DNA from: Homalodisca vitripennis
Taxonomy: Eukaryota; Arthropoda; Insecta; Hemiptera; Cicadellidae
DNA: 64,000 nucleotides
Assembly: GCF_021130785.1 (NCBI RefSeq)
Contig: NW_025778032.1
Location: forward strand, 1-64,000
Direction of reading: 5' to 3'
A program made the translations under genes and the position numbers. The notes below the pieces were generated by a model. The model did no database searches and had not been told where the DNA came from. It saw only the letters and a list, made by a program, of their open reading frames with translations. Every line of letters begins with the position of its first letter. Within the stretch, counting starts at the first letter, position 1. Positions 24,278 through 35,303 of the stretch are shown here, one piece after another.

Positions 24278-24487
24278 TTATATACACAAAATCTGCACAA
24301 GCTCATGGTGCTGTGATACATCGTTCAGAAGCACGGAAAATATTTGACTAATAACCGTCCCCGAGTACCGTGCGTACATGGCGTGCCACATTGTCGTGCC
24401 GCTAATGTTGTCGGCGACAGCTGCAGCGTCCGTCACGCTTGTCGCTAGGGAGGCTCTTGCTTTCCAGCTAGGACTGGGCCTAATATA
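24278..24487 (-). CDS. GC-richer open frame on the minus strand, possible exon
   Basis: A 69-codon stop-free frame, open from just after a TAA, in a patch clearly richer in GC than its surroundings (24350-24480). The product would include ASLATSVTDAAAVADNISG and then WHAMYARYSG. It has no upstream start codon, so it would be an internal or terminal exon if real. Acceptor-like AGs exist on its 5' side, and donor-like GTs follow (CACG|GTACTC, GACG|GTTATT), but none is strong. I do not recognise the protein. It could equally be a decayed TE piece. Confidence 0.22.
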   Translation of the reverse strand, partial: YIRPSPSWKARASLATSVTDAAAVADNISGTTMWHAMYARYSGTVISQIFSVLLNDVSQHHELVQILCI

Positions 24488-24581
24488 TTATTATGTGTTA
24501 AACTATAATGTTTAAAAAAGAAAAGTTAATTAAGAAGCACACTAATGCACCCTATATTTTGTATAATAATTATAATTTGAA

Positions 24582-24624
24582 CACACACACACATGTATAT
24601 GTATATATATATATATATATATAT
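24582..24624. repeat. (CA)n-(TA)n short microsatellite
   Basis: Six CA units, ATGTATATG, then about nine TA units. Confidence 0.9.
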
Positions 24625-24997
24625 CAGGGATAGCTCATATGTTTTTAAATTACCAGTCTTCTACTATGCTAAAAGGGAACAAACTTTTGATAACAATCTG
24701 CAGAGTATAATAAGAACCATGAAGTTTCGAATAAGAGATGCTATTGTATTAAAACAATTTATAAGTACATCACACGACACAGTATGAGCTGGAGTTAACA
24801 GATACAAGTGCAAGCATACTTTCAATAGCGCAAAACTTAGCACTCGGAACAATATCGATATATATATCTTCAATTATTAAGTAAAAAGAGCCATTACTGC
24901 AATATAACAGAGATGTTTTGGAGGCGAGAGGGGTTGCTGGTCCGGGAGATTAATATATAAGATGTTCATGATATCAATTTGGCGGAATAAATCACAT

Positions 24998-24999
<2 letters not shown>

Positions 25000-25057
<58 letters not shown>
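25000..25057. repeat. (TA)n microsatellite
   Basis: Pure TA run of about 57 bp. Confidence 0.95.
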
Positions 25058-25059
<2 letters not shown>

Positions 25060-28000
25060 AGTACAGACTCCATTTAAGTTTACTTAAACAACCTAAACTG
25101 TTGTTCGTCTTCCGAATCTACATTAGGAATATTGATGTATGATTAGTTGGTTTTTATTAAGTGGAATTGTCAGTTAATGTACAAAGTTCTATGGAAACTA
25201 TTTGAGTGGAAAAATGTACAATATTTTATAAGGAGATGGCAATCCCCTTTTAAATCTTAATCTTTTCATCCTCATCAGCCACTGGTCCATGCGAGGACCT
25301 TATTAAACAGGTTACGTGTATTATCAATATTAAGAAAACTGAATATAGTTTAAAAAATTCAAGAAAGGAGTGAAAATTTTTATTTTCTGATTTATTTCTT
25401 ATCATAAAGAACGAATCGCATAATCTTTATTGGAAAGCCAGGGTAAAGGTAGCTGTAATAAACGATTACCATCTTTTCAAGCCTTATAAAGAGGCTGCAG
25501 TGTATTTCAATCTTCCAGCGTTATTACATGGATTTTCAAATAACTTTGTTCAATATAGAAATGTAAAATATGTTTATGTTTTAAATCTCAAATTAACCCT
25601 TACAGTAATTTTGTATAGTGTAGAGCGGATGTTTATTTCAATCTTCCAGTATTATATACGAAATCAAAACAAACAAAATTATCCTAGATAACAACATATT
25701 TATATTATAAATTTTAAATGAGTCCTTACACAAGTGGACACAGTTGTTCAGGCATTTTGACTTAGCCTACATTATGTTGAGTCACATTATGACAACGTGT
25801 AAAATGTATGACATAAACTACACAAACATATATATATATATATATGTTCCAAATGTGTGTATATAATAAAAAAATATATTGGAAGATGTTGTATTCCTTT
25901 AAATTAGTGAAACTACAATTAAGTATTCTTGGTAAAAATAAAATACAAGCTTTAACTATAACAGTGTTTTTGTACATAATGATATATATCTTAGAGGTTT
26001 TTCAGCATCATCAAGTTAATTGACCTTTTTAAATTAGATCTGTCTTTGCATTTCATAAAAGGTAATAAAGGATTTGTCAGTATCCATGGCAGTGTCAAAC
26101 TTTAGAGACTGCACTAGGCTGGAAGGGAAAAGAACCTAAACCCAGCATTTGCAATAAATCAATGCTTTCCATAGTATTAAAACACGAATTAAAGTACTGT
26201 TTAACAAAATAAATTTATTTAGAGAAAAACGTAGAGTTAGTATACATAATTTCAATAGAACACTAAGGAATTTTAATCATTCCTCAAAAGTTTTGCCAAA
26301 CTTTTAAGTCGCCCTCTTAAGAATAATTGTTTACAATTTACCAATAACAAAGGATTGCTTCTAACCAAATACATAATGTGCAACCTCGTGTCGCCGTGAC
26401 CGGAAGGGAGCACCTTTCAAGAGGACTAATTATTTACTGTCGATCCGCCACTAGATTTCCCCTATTCAAATCCAACCAGCTTTAATAAGAAAAAAATAAA
26501 CTATTAAATTAGATATAATTCCGAAAGTCCCTAACTATAACACTTAGGCCTAGACGAACTACGTACAATTCTACTCGGCCTACTCTACACGATAGCCCCA
26601 CAACGTCTCCGACACAACCTCCGCTCTCTGCTTGCTATCCTAGGCAGGAATCATCATACTAGAACCTGTCCAGTAGAATTCCAGATAGCAGGAAGCTCCT
26701 ATCGTTAAAGCTATGACCTAAAGCTCGGCGCAGCGGGCTATTGTGTTCACGGCTACTGAAATAATGCACCAAGAACAAATCTATAGTGGCACTCGCCGCA
26801 CATGTGAAATGCTCTTAGTAGAGTAATTGATTGTTTATTTGTATCTTATTAATTGTAACTAGGTCAACGACATATTTGCATAATATTTCATACTAATTAA
26901 ATATATAAGGAATTATTATTGATAATATGAGTAATATTGCTTTTTATTCGATAATTTCTTGCAACTAACTACATACATGCACAGTCTGTGATCTTAATGG
27001 AATTTGCATCTAATACTAATAATATAAATCAGTCTAGCTGAATTAACCTTTTGTCACTAACTAAACGCCAACACACCACTTAATGCTAACGAAATGTGTA
27101 AAAATATTCAGAATATAAAGTTTTATTCCTTTGTGTTAGATCTCTTTGCAAAATATTGTAAAGGGTTAAGAAGATCACAATTAACTTTTGACGCCTTGTT
27201 TGTAAGAATAATACATTTGAATTCCTTTAGTAGTGATCTCTGCAATTCTGTAGGGCAAAAATATCTTGTTTTCCCTTTATATTGCTCTGAATTTCTAAAT
27301 ACTTATTTCAGTATATTTTAGGTTTTGCATTCTTGCCGGGTTTATTTGCAGTTTTTTACTGCTAAAATAATAAGGGTTCCTTCAACTATTACCATATTTA
27401 AAATCCACAATAATTTATAGGGATTTGTTCGAAAGAATCTAGACTAATAATAATTAAAACAAAGCGAAGTCAAAGTAATTCTCCAGACACTATCCAAAAG
27501 TAGAGATAATAGCCATGTTTCGTAGAAAGTAAAGCTCTATTTTGTTTTATCTACATGGATACTTTGCACTTAAACATTATGATAAGGTACACGATTAGGT
27601 GAGACAACCGATGTTAGATATAGCAGTTTCTGTACTAGTAGCAACGGTTGTAATCCGCATAACATCTACAATACATGTTACTATTTATTTTTTCATTTCC
27701 TGGTGTACATGGTATACTACATTACTTTTCTGTAGTTTATAACCCTTTAGGCCTATGGTTCATAACCCGAGACTTTTTTTGCAGTGCACGAGTATAAGCA
27801 CAGAAACTGTTATTTATTTATTTTTTTTTCGAGTCGAAATCGAAAAGTCCCTCTGGAGAAAAAAATACTCGTTAGCTGTACTAGTTTTTATGGAGGTCGA
27901 AATAAAAGGTATAAGGGTTAAAATAAGATAGTATATACCTGCTGTACACTAAGACGATGGAGAACTGAAGCTAAATTTTAACTTAATGTTTTCACTAATA

Positions 28001-28610
28001 TTACATTTTCCCTAATAAACACTCTTTAAAACAATGACACACACTTAAATACATATTATATCAGTGTCAGCTGACTATATATAAAAGATTGTGGCTTATT
28101 TTAGTCCCCTTATCTAGATGTCTGCCGGTTATATGACTATGTGTTTATGGAACCTAGAGTTAGGTACTGATTATTTCTCTGATTATATTCTATTAATCTA
28201 TTATATATTTTATTATTGTCAGGGATCTAGAATGTTCGTTCACATTCCTTTGTATCTGAACGGAGTATGACTTGTATATCTAGATCATTCTCCCACATTA
28301 TGATAATAATAGACTATAGAAATAATTGAAAGGGAATAATCCCGATTATATTCGTAATATTATCGTATGTTTAATTTTTCCAGTTAAATAAAATATTTTT
28401 AAGTCTTCTTTTTTTAATTAGGGGTAATTTTATCCACAAAAGGAAGAACTATAACTTTGAAATACATACTCCTTCTTAAATATTACCTTCATATTTTTCA
28501 AAAAATTTCATAAATTGTGGTAGTAGTATTAAATTAGCACAAAAATGTCATTCATACTCGTATTTGTTATAAAGCCTAGAAAATAATCTTTTTTTGAATT
28601 AACTCTTTTT
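25060..28610. other. AT-rich DNA without recognisable genes
   Basis: Contains a short TA run (25827-25845). Moderately GC-rich patches at 26390-26470 and 26560-26800 have no long open frame. Short frames such as 27094-27321 (+, 75 codons) show no known features. Confidence 0.4.
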
Positions 28611-28616
28611 AAATTT

Positions 28617-28735
28617 TGTGAACGAAACATGGTTTTTTCGGATAATTTCTATTGTTCATGGATGCAGTACAATCAATAACACTACGTTTCGATATCTGCA
28701 ATGTGACCTCTTCCTCATAGGCATTAATGAACATG
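28617..28735 (-). repeat. Penelope-like element terminal-repeat fragment
   Basis: Read on the minus strand it contains GAGGAAGAGG, then ATTGCAGATATCGAAACG, then TAGTGTTATTGATT, then a CCGAAAAAACCATGTTTCG block. It is clearly related to 61436-61548 (shared ATTGCAGAT, GAAACGTAGTGTTA and the terminal GTTTC block). That second copy is attached to a PLE GIY-YIG coding remnant, which fixes the family. The GAAAC context resembles a hammerhead ribozyme core, as known for PLE terminal repeats. No PLE coding sequence was seen next to this copy. Confidence 0.65.
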
Positions 28736-29162
28736 AAAACAAACAATATTTAGAATACATTAGGTTCAGTAACAGTTTATCAAGAATAAAAAAATAATTT
28801 CACTTTTCACGTTTGTATGTGTAGAGTAATAAGTACTTTTTGGTAAGAAAGGGTTCTGACCTCAAAAGCTATTAAAGTCCAACTATAAAAAAAAATTCTT
28901 AGTACATTTTATTGTTCTAATACAAATTATATGGATTTTCAAAGCAAAGTGGTAGGTCAAATCAAATTGAAACAAAAGACATTGAAGTTGAAGTGCTCCT
29001 CTTAAATCCCTATATATAATAAGAAAGGAGGATATATTTTTCCCAATCACACTTCAATTTGTGTTTATTTTTTAAAATCCATTAGACTTAATAATATTAT
29101 ACTTTCTTTTTGTTCTCTGTTTACTACTTATACTACGAGTATAAATGAGATAGCTTGTGTGT

Positions 29163-29167
29163 GCCTG
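29163..29167. repeat. Target-site duplication GCCTG, left
   Basis: GCCTG lies directly outside the left LTR and again outside the right LTR at 35304-35308. Five bases is the usual Ty3/Gypsy duplication. Confidence 0.85.
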
Positions 29168-29493
29168 TGTTGTGTACGGATTACGGGGAATCGGAATAAA
29201 AGACTGAATTAGTTTACATCATCGACTGTGCTCGGTTAAGGTTGGAGGGTAACTGAGAGAGAGAGACAAGGGCAGGACACTGGAAATGGTAGTGGTGGTA
29301 TGATCTGGTGGCGTGATGAGAACAGCCAATGGCATTTATTCAAACTGATCACCCCATATGACGTCACAGCATCATACGATCATACAGTTGGTCTTTGGCT
29401 GTGGCTTTAACTTGCCAGTAACAATTTATAATATGTATAATAATAATTATTATAATTATTATTATAATTATTATTGTAATTCAATACATTAAA
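29168..29493 (-). repeat. 3' LTR
   Basis: Starts TGTTGTGTACGG on the + strand and matches 34989-35303 nearly throughout. It is about 11-12 bp longer because of the ATTATT-type repeat near 29440-29475. The inner terminal dinucleotide is changed (TT where the other LTR has TG, read on -). Confidence 0.95.
29359..29366. promoter_or_regulatory. CRE palindrome TGACGTCA in the 3' LTR
   Basis: Perfect TGACGTCA, the consensus site for CREB/ATF bZIP factors, kept in both LTRs. It may act in the LTR promoter (inference). Confidence 0.6.
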
Positions 29494-29520
29494 TTTCCTC
29501 CCTTCCAAATTTCAAAATAA
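29494..29520 (-). other. Polypurine tract next to the 3' LTR
   Basis: On the minus strand a purine-rich run (GGAAGGGAGGAAA) lies immediately before the 3' LTR. This is the expected primer site for plus-strand DNA synthesis. Confidence 0.8.
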
Positions 29521-29663
29521 ATTGAATTCACACAAGTCATAGATAAATTAAACAAAACAAGTGGAATAATAAATATATAATAAACACATTTAAATATAAA
29601 TAACACATGTCATTAGTAAATGTCATCCTTAAGTACTGTAAGTTATTTACAAGTTTAATTTCT

Positions 29664-30326
29664 CTACAGGTTTCCTAATACGAGTTGGGTATCTGTTTGT
29701 ATGATCAGCTGTTCTAGTGACAGGAGAAGGAACAGCTGAGGGTAGAGAAAGACGTGGTCTAGAATGAGGGGTAGTGATGTGACATGGAGAGGTATGATGC
29801 GGTGAGGAGGGGGAGAGACCAGCTGATCTAGTGAGGTCAGTGTTACTAATTCTGACTGGGCTTGGAGTTGGCGGACACTGAGCGCCTGTCTCACGCTCCG
29901 CAACTGTACGGTCCTGAGATGGTGGAATTTGACTGTCACTGTCAACAATACTACTGTGTAGTCGTTAGGTGTCTCGTTAGTAGTACTATGAACGGAGTTT
30001 CTGTAATCAAATAACATCCTATTCAAGGCTACTTTAGTATCAATATTTTCTTGAAAAGCCAATCTTATTTTACGTTTAGCATACTTAACTGAGTTCTCAG
30101 CCTGACCATTAGACTGAGGATGATAAGCTGGTGAAAATGTATGTCTTATACCATTAAGTTGCATGAAATTTTTAAATTCAACTGAGGTAAATGGTGGTCC
30201 ATTATCACTATGGATAGTGACAGGTAATCCAAATCTAGAAAATAGTTCTCTTAACTTTTCTATAGCTAGCTTAGCTGAAGTAGAGCCTACTTTCGAATAC
30301 TTCCAACCACTTAGTGTAAGCATCAA
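29664..30326 (-). pseudogene. Integrase C-terminal half (catalytic core and tail), unit 1
   Basis: A 220-codon frame continuing the unit-1 integrase after a single-base insertion near 30289. It contains the second catalytic Asp (SDNGPPFTS) and the catalytic Glu block (HPQSNGQAEN), with the DD(35)E spacing of retroelement integrases. A basic stretch and a proline/threonine-poor tail follow; the tail frame after about residue 120 looks shifted. The integrase inserts the double-stranded cDNA into the genome. This half lies only partly in the duplicated unit, since the duplication ends at 30136. Confidence 0.85.
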
Positions 30327-30696
30327 TTACTACCAAGTAGGTCTTATCTTTGAAAGGACCCAAGTAATCAATATGCAATCTTTCCCATGGCATGGATGGA
30401 TAGTGCCAAACATGTAGATTACTCTTACTAGGACTAGAACGTTCCATAAGACAGGAAGAGCAATTGTTCGCTAGGCTTTCAATGTTTTCATCTATATTTG
30501 GCCACCAAATATAGGATCTTGCTACTGACTTCATTTTTACAATTCCCAAGTGACTCGCGTGTAACTCATTTAATACGTAGCTACGCAACTTGTTAGGAAC
30601 AACAATTTTATATCCCCACATAACAATGCCATGCTCAACTGTTAGCTCGTCGTTCCTTTGGAAATAAGGTAACAATTCCCTATTCTCTCCTGACAA
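30271..30696 (-). pseudogene. Integrase N-terminal half, unit 1
   Basis: A 141-codon frame with the HHCC zinc-binding domain (HASHLG ... CSSCL) at about residues 46-82, then the core start with the first catalytic Asp region (HIDYLGPF ... VVIDAYTKWLEVFE). It leaves frame at an extra T near 30289 (CTACTTTCG here, CTACTTCG in the other unit). The matching region of unit 2 is 31601-32167. Confidence 0.88.
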
Positions 30697-30959
30697 AAAA
30701 TGTGATCATCCGTACATCACATAGTTATGTATTTGTTTTATAATAGGATCATTTTGGGTTTCAGCTTTTACATCTTCAAAAGTTAAAGGTACTGAACTTT
30801 CAGCGATACAGTGTAAATAGGTACCTTTCCACCTTGGTTCATTGTTATTATTTACAACGTGTTTAGTGCTTAATGGTAAGCGTGATAATGCGTCTGCGTT
30901 ACCATGCTTTTCTGACCTTACATACTGTACATCAAAATTGTATCCACTTAAAAATAATG

Positions 30960-31440
30960 CGTATCTTTGTAATCGGCTTGTGCGAAAACAGGTAAACCCT
31001 TTTTCGGTCCAAATATGCTAATTAAAGGTTTGTGATCAGTACACAAAGTGAATTTTCGGCCATACAAATATTGATGAAATTTCCTTACTCCATATACTAC
31101 TGCTAAAGCTTCCTTATCTATTTGTGAATATTGACATTCTGCTGGTGATAAAGTACGAGAGTGGTATGAATAGGTTTCTCAACGCCTTCAGGGGTTATGA
31201 TACTAAGTACGCAGCCCAGCCCTGTCGAGCTTGCGTCTACTGCTAGTTTTACAGGCAACTTTGAATCATAATGCGCCAAAACTGGTGCTTTAGTCAAAAC
31301 ATCCTTGACATGGCTAAATGATTTGAGACATTTTTCATCAAAATCAAATGGCACGTCCTTTTTTAACAAGTTGTACAACGGACTCAAGATTGTTGACAAA
31401 TTATTGATAAACTTTCCATAATAATTTACCAAGACAATAA
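30960..31440 (-). pseudogene. RT thumb/RNase H remnant, unit 1
   Basis: The frame at 31118-31432 starts in the RT connection (VNYYGKFI ... LSPLYNLL) and enters RNase H (the TDAS-like block reads AVDASSTGLG), then breaks near 31175. The remaining RNase H, including an LCTDHKPL block, is open in another frame down to about 30970. RNase H removes the RNA template during cDNA synthesis. The same break is present in unit 2, so it is older than the duplication. Confidence 0.8.
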
Positions 31441-31600
31441 AAGCTTTGACTTGAGTGACAGATTTAGGTACAGGTGCTTGATTTATAGCTTTAATTTTAG
31501 ATTCAGAGGTATGCAGTCCATCTTTATCGATACTAAAACCAAGATACTCGATTTTGTCTACAAAGAACGTACATTTATCTTTCTTTACGGTAAATCCTTT

Positions 31601-32167
31601 TTACCGTAATGTATGTCTTATACCATTAAGTTGCATGAAATTTTTAAATTCAACTGAGGTAAATGGTGGTCCATTATCACTATGGATAGTGACAGGTAAT
31701 CCAAATCTAGAAAATAGTTCTCTTAACTTTTCTATAGCTAGCTTAGCTGAAGTAGAGCCTACTTCGAATACTTCCAACCACTTAGTGTAAGCATCAATTA
31801 CTACCAAGTAGGTCTTATCTTTGAAAGGACCCAAGTAATCAATATGCAATCTTTCCCATGGCATGGATGGATAGTGCCAAACATGTAGATTACTCTTACT
31901 AGGACTAGAACGTTCCATAAGACAGGAAGAGCAATTGTTCGCTAGGCTTTCAATGTTTTCATCTATATTTGGCCACCAAATATAGGATCTTGCTACTGAC
32001 TTCATTTTTACAATTCCCAAGTGACTCGCGTGTAACTCATTTAATACGTAGCTACGCAACTTGTTAGGAACAACAATTTTATATCCCCACATAACAATGC
32101 CATGCTCAACTGTTAGCTCGTCGTTCCTTTGGAAATAAGGTAACAATTCCCTATTCTCTCCTGACAA
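31601..32167 (-). pseudogene. Integrase, unit 2, truncated by the duplication junction
   Basis: A 188-codon uninterrupted frame carrying the HHCC domain, the first catalytic Asp region and the SDNG block with the second Asp. It ends two residues after the junction (HTLR, stop), so the catalytic Glu is absent. It is open across the site where unit 1 is frameshifted, so the shift in unit 1 happened after the duplication. Confidence 0.9.
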
Positions 32168-33074
32168 AAAATGTGATCATCCGTACATCACATAGTTATG
32201 TATTTGTTTTATAATAGGATCATTTTGGGTTTCAGCTTTTACATCTTCAAAAGTTAAAGGTACTGAACTTTCAGCGATACAGTGTAAATAGGTACCTTTC
32301 CACCTTGGTTCATTGTTATTATTTACAACGTGTTTAGTGCTTAATGGTAAGCGTGATAATGCGTCTGCGTTACCATGCTTTTCTGACCTTACATACTGTA
32401 CATCAAAATTGTATCCACTTAAAAATAATGCGTATCTTTGTAATCGGCTTGTGCGAAAACAGGTAAACCCTTTTTCGGTCCAAATATGCTAATTAAAGGT
32501 TTGTGATCAGTACACAAAGTGAATTTTCGGCCATACAAATATTGATGAAATTTCCTTACTCCATATACTACTGCTAAAGCTTCCTTATCTATTTGTGAAT
32601 ATTGACATTCTGCTGGTGATAAAGTACGAGAGTGGTATGAATAGGTTTCTCAACGCCTTCAGGGGTTATGATACTAAGTACGCAGCCCAGCCCTGTCGAG
32701 CTTGCGTCTACTGCTAGTTTTACAGGCAACTTTGAATCATAATGCGCCAAAACTGGTGCTTTAGTCAAAACATCCTTGACATGGCTAAATGATTTGAGAC
32801 ATTTTTTCATCAAAATCAAATGGCACGTCCTTTTTTAACAAGTTGTACAACGGACTCAAGATTGTTGACAAATTATTGATAAACTTTCCATAATAATTTA
32901 CCAAGACAATAAAAGCTTTGACTTGAGTGACAGATTTAGGTACAGGTGCTTGATTTATAGCTTTAATTTTAGATTCAGAGGTATGCAGTCCATCTTTATC
33001 GATACTAAAACCAAGATACTCGATTTTGTCTACAAAGAACGTACATTTATCTTTCTTTACGGTAAATCCTTTTT
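31608..33074 (-). repeat. Internal tandem duplication, unit 2
   Basis: Near-identical partner of 30136-31602. Because it lies 5' in the element's orientation, it joins correctly to the upstream RT and is probably the original position. The unit-1 copy continues correctly into the integrase end, as expected for unequal exchange or template switching. Confidence 0.97.
32430..32819 (-). pseudogene. RNase H remnant, unit 2
   Basis: Same domain as in unit 1. It is separated from the RT frame by an extra base in a T-run near 32805 (seen as a longer T-run than in unit 1). The AVDASSTGLG block is intact. The second half is in another frame, as in unit 1. Confidence 0.8.
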
Positions 33075-34269
33075 CACTCAGGCGTTTACAAACCTCTTGC
33101 AACCTACTTACATGAGTTTCATTATTAGGTGCGGTGATAAGAATATCATCCATGAACACTGATATGCCTTCTAAATTATGCAAAGATTGTTCAATAACTC
33201 TTTGAAATATGCCTGGGGCTGATGAGATTCCATAACGCATTCTACAATATGAGAAAAGACCCTTATGCGTGCTAATTGTACATAATTTTTGTGACTCACT
33301 GTCTAACTTTAATTGCATATAGGCTTGACTAAGATCTATTTTAGAGAAACGTTCTCCATGCTGTAAATTTGCAAATAAATCTTTCTCAGTGAACACTTCT
33401 TGAAATTGATTAGTTAGCTCGGACGTCATTGTCTCGAAATTAGCCTTGTTATCTATAGGTCTGTTTATAACACACAAGTTATTTTTAAACGAAATGTCAA
33501 CTCCCAGTACTTTAAGCCAATCACGACCCATTAAAGGATGTGAACCTCCTCTAATCACATACAAATCTAAGCATTTATGTATTTTCTCATAGCAAACATC
33601 AACATTAACCTTGCCCACAGGTATAATAGGTTCATTAGTGTACGAACTCAAAGTTAGGTCGTTTTCTAACAATTTACAAGAACTAAAATTATTTTCATAA
33701 AAATCCTCACTACACACTGTGACACTAGCTCCAGTAACAACTTCAAATATGGTTTCTCGACCTTGCACTAGGACTTTAATCTTAATTGGGTCAACTCTAA
33801 TTTTTTCACCGTGAGTTTCATTTACTTTAAATAAATTCTGTATGTCCTCGACATAACTCTCAAGATTTTCATCACTCTGAACATAATTCTTAGAATTATT
33901 TGAATCTGACAGTTCTGAACTATCATTTACAAAATTATGTTTCTTATAATCTTTGTTTTTCTTGTTTTGAAAATTAGACTGATAAGATATACCTTTCTTA
34001 ACTTTCGAAAGCTGATTGTCAGGTAACTTACTAATTTCAGTAGATCGACATACCTTAGATATGTGATTTCTTTTACCACATTTGTGACACACAACACCAA
34101 ACAATTTGCACTGCTTCCTATAGTGACCACACTGCCCACAGCACGTACACTGCACCTTGACTTCGTGCCTTGCGTTGTAGCTCGCGCTGCCACCGCTGCC
34201 GCCGACTCTCACATGTGGGTGGTGATGCGCTGCCATCCGCTGGACCCGGCTGCCGCCGTTCACTGTCAA
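32785..34269 (-). pseudogene. Nucleocapsid, protease and RT polyprotein segment
   Basis: A 494-codon frame. Residues about 41-74 hold two CCHC-type zinc knuckles (CTCCGQCGHYRKQC; CHKCGKRNHISKVC). Residues 170-260 are the aspartic protease, but its active-site triad reads VTGAS (178-182): the catalytic Asp codon is a Val codon at 33736-33738. After VFTEK (residue 296) the sequence jumps to DLFANL, so roughly 100 residues of the RT fingers are missing compared with related elements. RT motifs A (FSKIDLSQAY, Asp 312), B (RYGISSAP) and C (FMDD, 372-375) are present. The frame ends by frameshift near 32805. Confidence 0.92.
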
Positions 34270-34850
34270 TGCCGCCGCATTCGTTTTCCGCCGCTTCCAC
34301 TGAGCAGACGATTTTCACAGCCTGGTCGAAGGTTAGGGTGGTCTCTCCCAACAGCCTCTGCTTGGTCGACTCACTCCTGATGCCGCTCACCAGTCTGTCT
34401 CTGAGATAGTCGTTGAGGGATGCACCAAACTCGCAGTATGCAGACAACTTCTTGAGGCTGGCGATGTACTCTGCGACTGATTCTCCTTCCTGCTGATTCC
34501 TTTTGCTGAACTTGTACCTTTCAGCTATGAATGATGGCTTCGGGTACAAATGGTACTGAATTAACTTCACTAATTCATCGAACTTTTTCACTGAAGGTTT
34601 TTCCGGGCGTACATAAATCTCGTAACAAACTGTACGTTTTCACACCCACGACTGTTAGTAACGTACTAACCTTTTTGTCGTCACTAATACTGTTACAGTC
34701 AACGAATAATTCAAATCGTTCAACATACGAATTCCAAGTTTCTGCACTGTTGTCGAAGTCACCGATTCTGCCAATAATTCCCGCCATTTTTACTGTTTCA
34801 CTAAATAAAGACGAAATGTTCCAATTTACGACCTTGTCTTCCAACATCAA
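34118..34850 (-). pseudogene. gag capsid region
   Basis: Two overlapping frames (34575-34850 and 34118-34591) give a gag-like protein broken by a frameshift near 34590. The first part has WNSYVERFELFVDCNSI and LLTVVGVKTYSLLRDL; the second has FSKRNQQEGESVAEYIASLKK and DRLVSGIRSE. Both are typical of Ty3/Gypsy capsid proteins, which assemble the particle around the RNA. The zinc knuckles follow in a third frame starting about 34160. The start Met near 34793 or 34850 is not decided. Confidence 0.85.
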
Positions 34851-34959
34851 AATGTACCGATTTTGAGTCCACGTGACGCCAAACTACAGACACACTTCCT
34901 CCCACTATAATTTTCGGAGAAATTATTTACGCACAATCGAACAGGTTGCATTGCACTCG

Positions 34960-34988
34960 CGGGATCGCATTAATACCTCGTCGCCAAT
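34960..34988 (-). other. Primer-binding site next to the 5' LTR
   Basis: Read on -, the base after the LTR end (ACAACA) and one A is TTGGCGACGAGG. A TGGCG start fits the complement of a tRNA 3' CCA end. tRNA-Ser is a possible primer, but I cannot verify this here. Confidence 0.6.
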
Positions 34989-35303
34989 TGTTGTGTACGG
35001 ATTACGGGGAATCGGAATAAAAGACTGAATTAGTTTACATCATCGACTGTGCTCGGTGAAGGTTGGAGGGTAACTGAGAGAGAGAGACAAGGGCAGGACA
35101 CTGGAAATGGTAGTGGTGGTATGATCTGGTGGCGTGATGAGAACAGCCAATGGCATTTATTCAAAACTGATCACCCCATATGACGTCACAGCATCATATG
35201 ATCATACAGTTGGTCTTTGGCTGTGGCTTTAACTTGCCAGTAACAATTTATAATATGTATAATAATTATTATTATAATTATTATTTTAATTCAATACATT
35301 ACA
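34989..35303 (-). repeat. 5' LTR
   Basis: 315 bp with TG...CA ends on the + strand (TGTTGTG...ATTACA). It holds an AATAAA in minus orientation, the CRE palindrome and an AT-trinucleotide-like stretch. It matches the 29168-29493 LTR except for a few substitutions and indels. Confidence 0.95.
35181..35188. promoter_or_regulatory. CRE palindrome TGACGTCA in the 5' LTR
   Basis: Identical to the site in the other LTR. In the 5' LTR it lies in the presumed U3 promoter region. Confidence 0.6.

Larger units (their letters stand above)
30136..31602 (-). repeat. Internal tandem duplication, unit 1
   Basis: 1,467 bp repeated at 31608-33074 with an offset of 1,472 bp. The five bases ACCGT at 31603-31607 form the junction. 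By eye only two single-base indels separate the units. The unit runs from RT after the FMDD motif through RNase H and the spacer into the integrase core. Confidence 0.97.
29168..35303 (-). mobile_element. Ty3/Gypsy (Mag-like) LTR retrotransposon, defective
   Basis: 6.14-kb element on the minus strand flanked by a GCCTG duplication. Transcription order is 5' LTR (34989-35303), PBS, gag, protease, RT, RNase H, integrase, then a second RT C-terminal/RNase H/integrase block through a tandem duplication, a polypurine tract and the 3' LTR (29168-29493). Two CCHC zinc knuckles in gag and a DTGAS-type protease region suit the Mag clade (inference). No env frame is seen. The LTRs differ by only a few substitutions plus a small AT-repeat length change, so the insertion is fairly recent, yet it has many coding defects and cannot be autonomous as it stands. 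Confidence 0.95.

Noticed and set aside
26560..26800. GC-richer patch with acceptor-like ATTATTTCAG on the minus strand
   Set aside because: The longest stop-free frame after it is only about 33 codons and has no donor; not enough to call an exon.
34063..34409. + strand frames of 79-105 codons over the gag region
   Set aside because: Antisense shadows of the gag/nucleocapsid frame, opened by local GC content.
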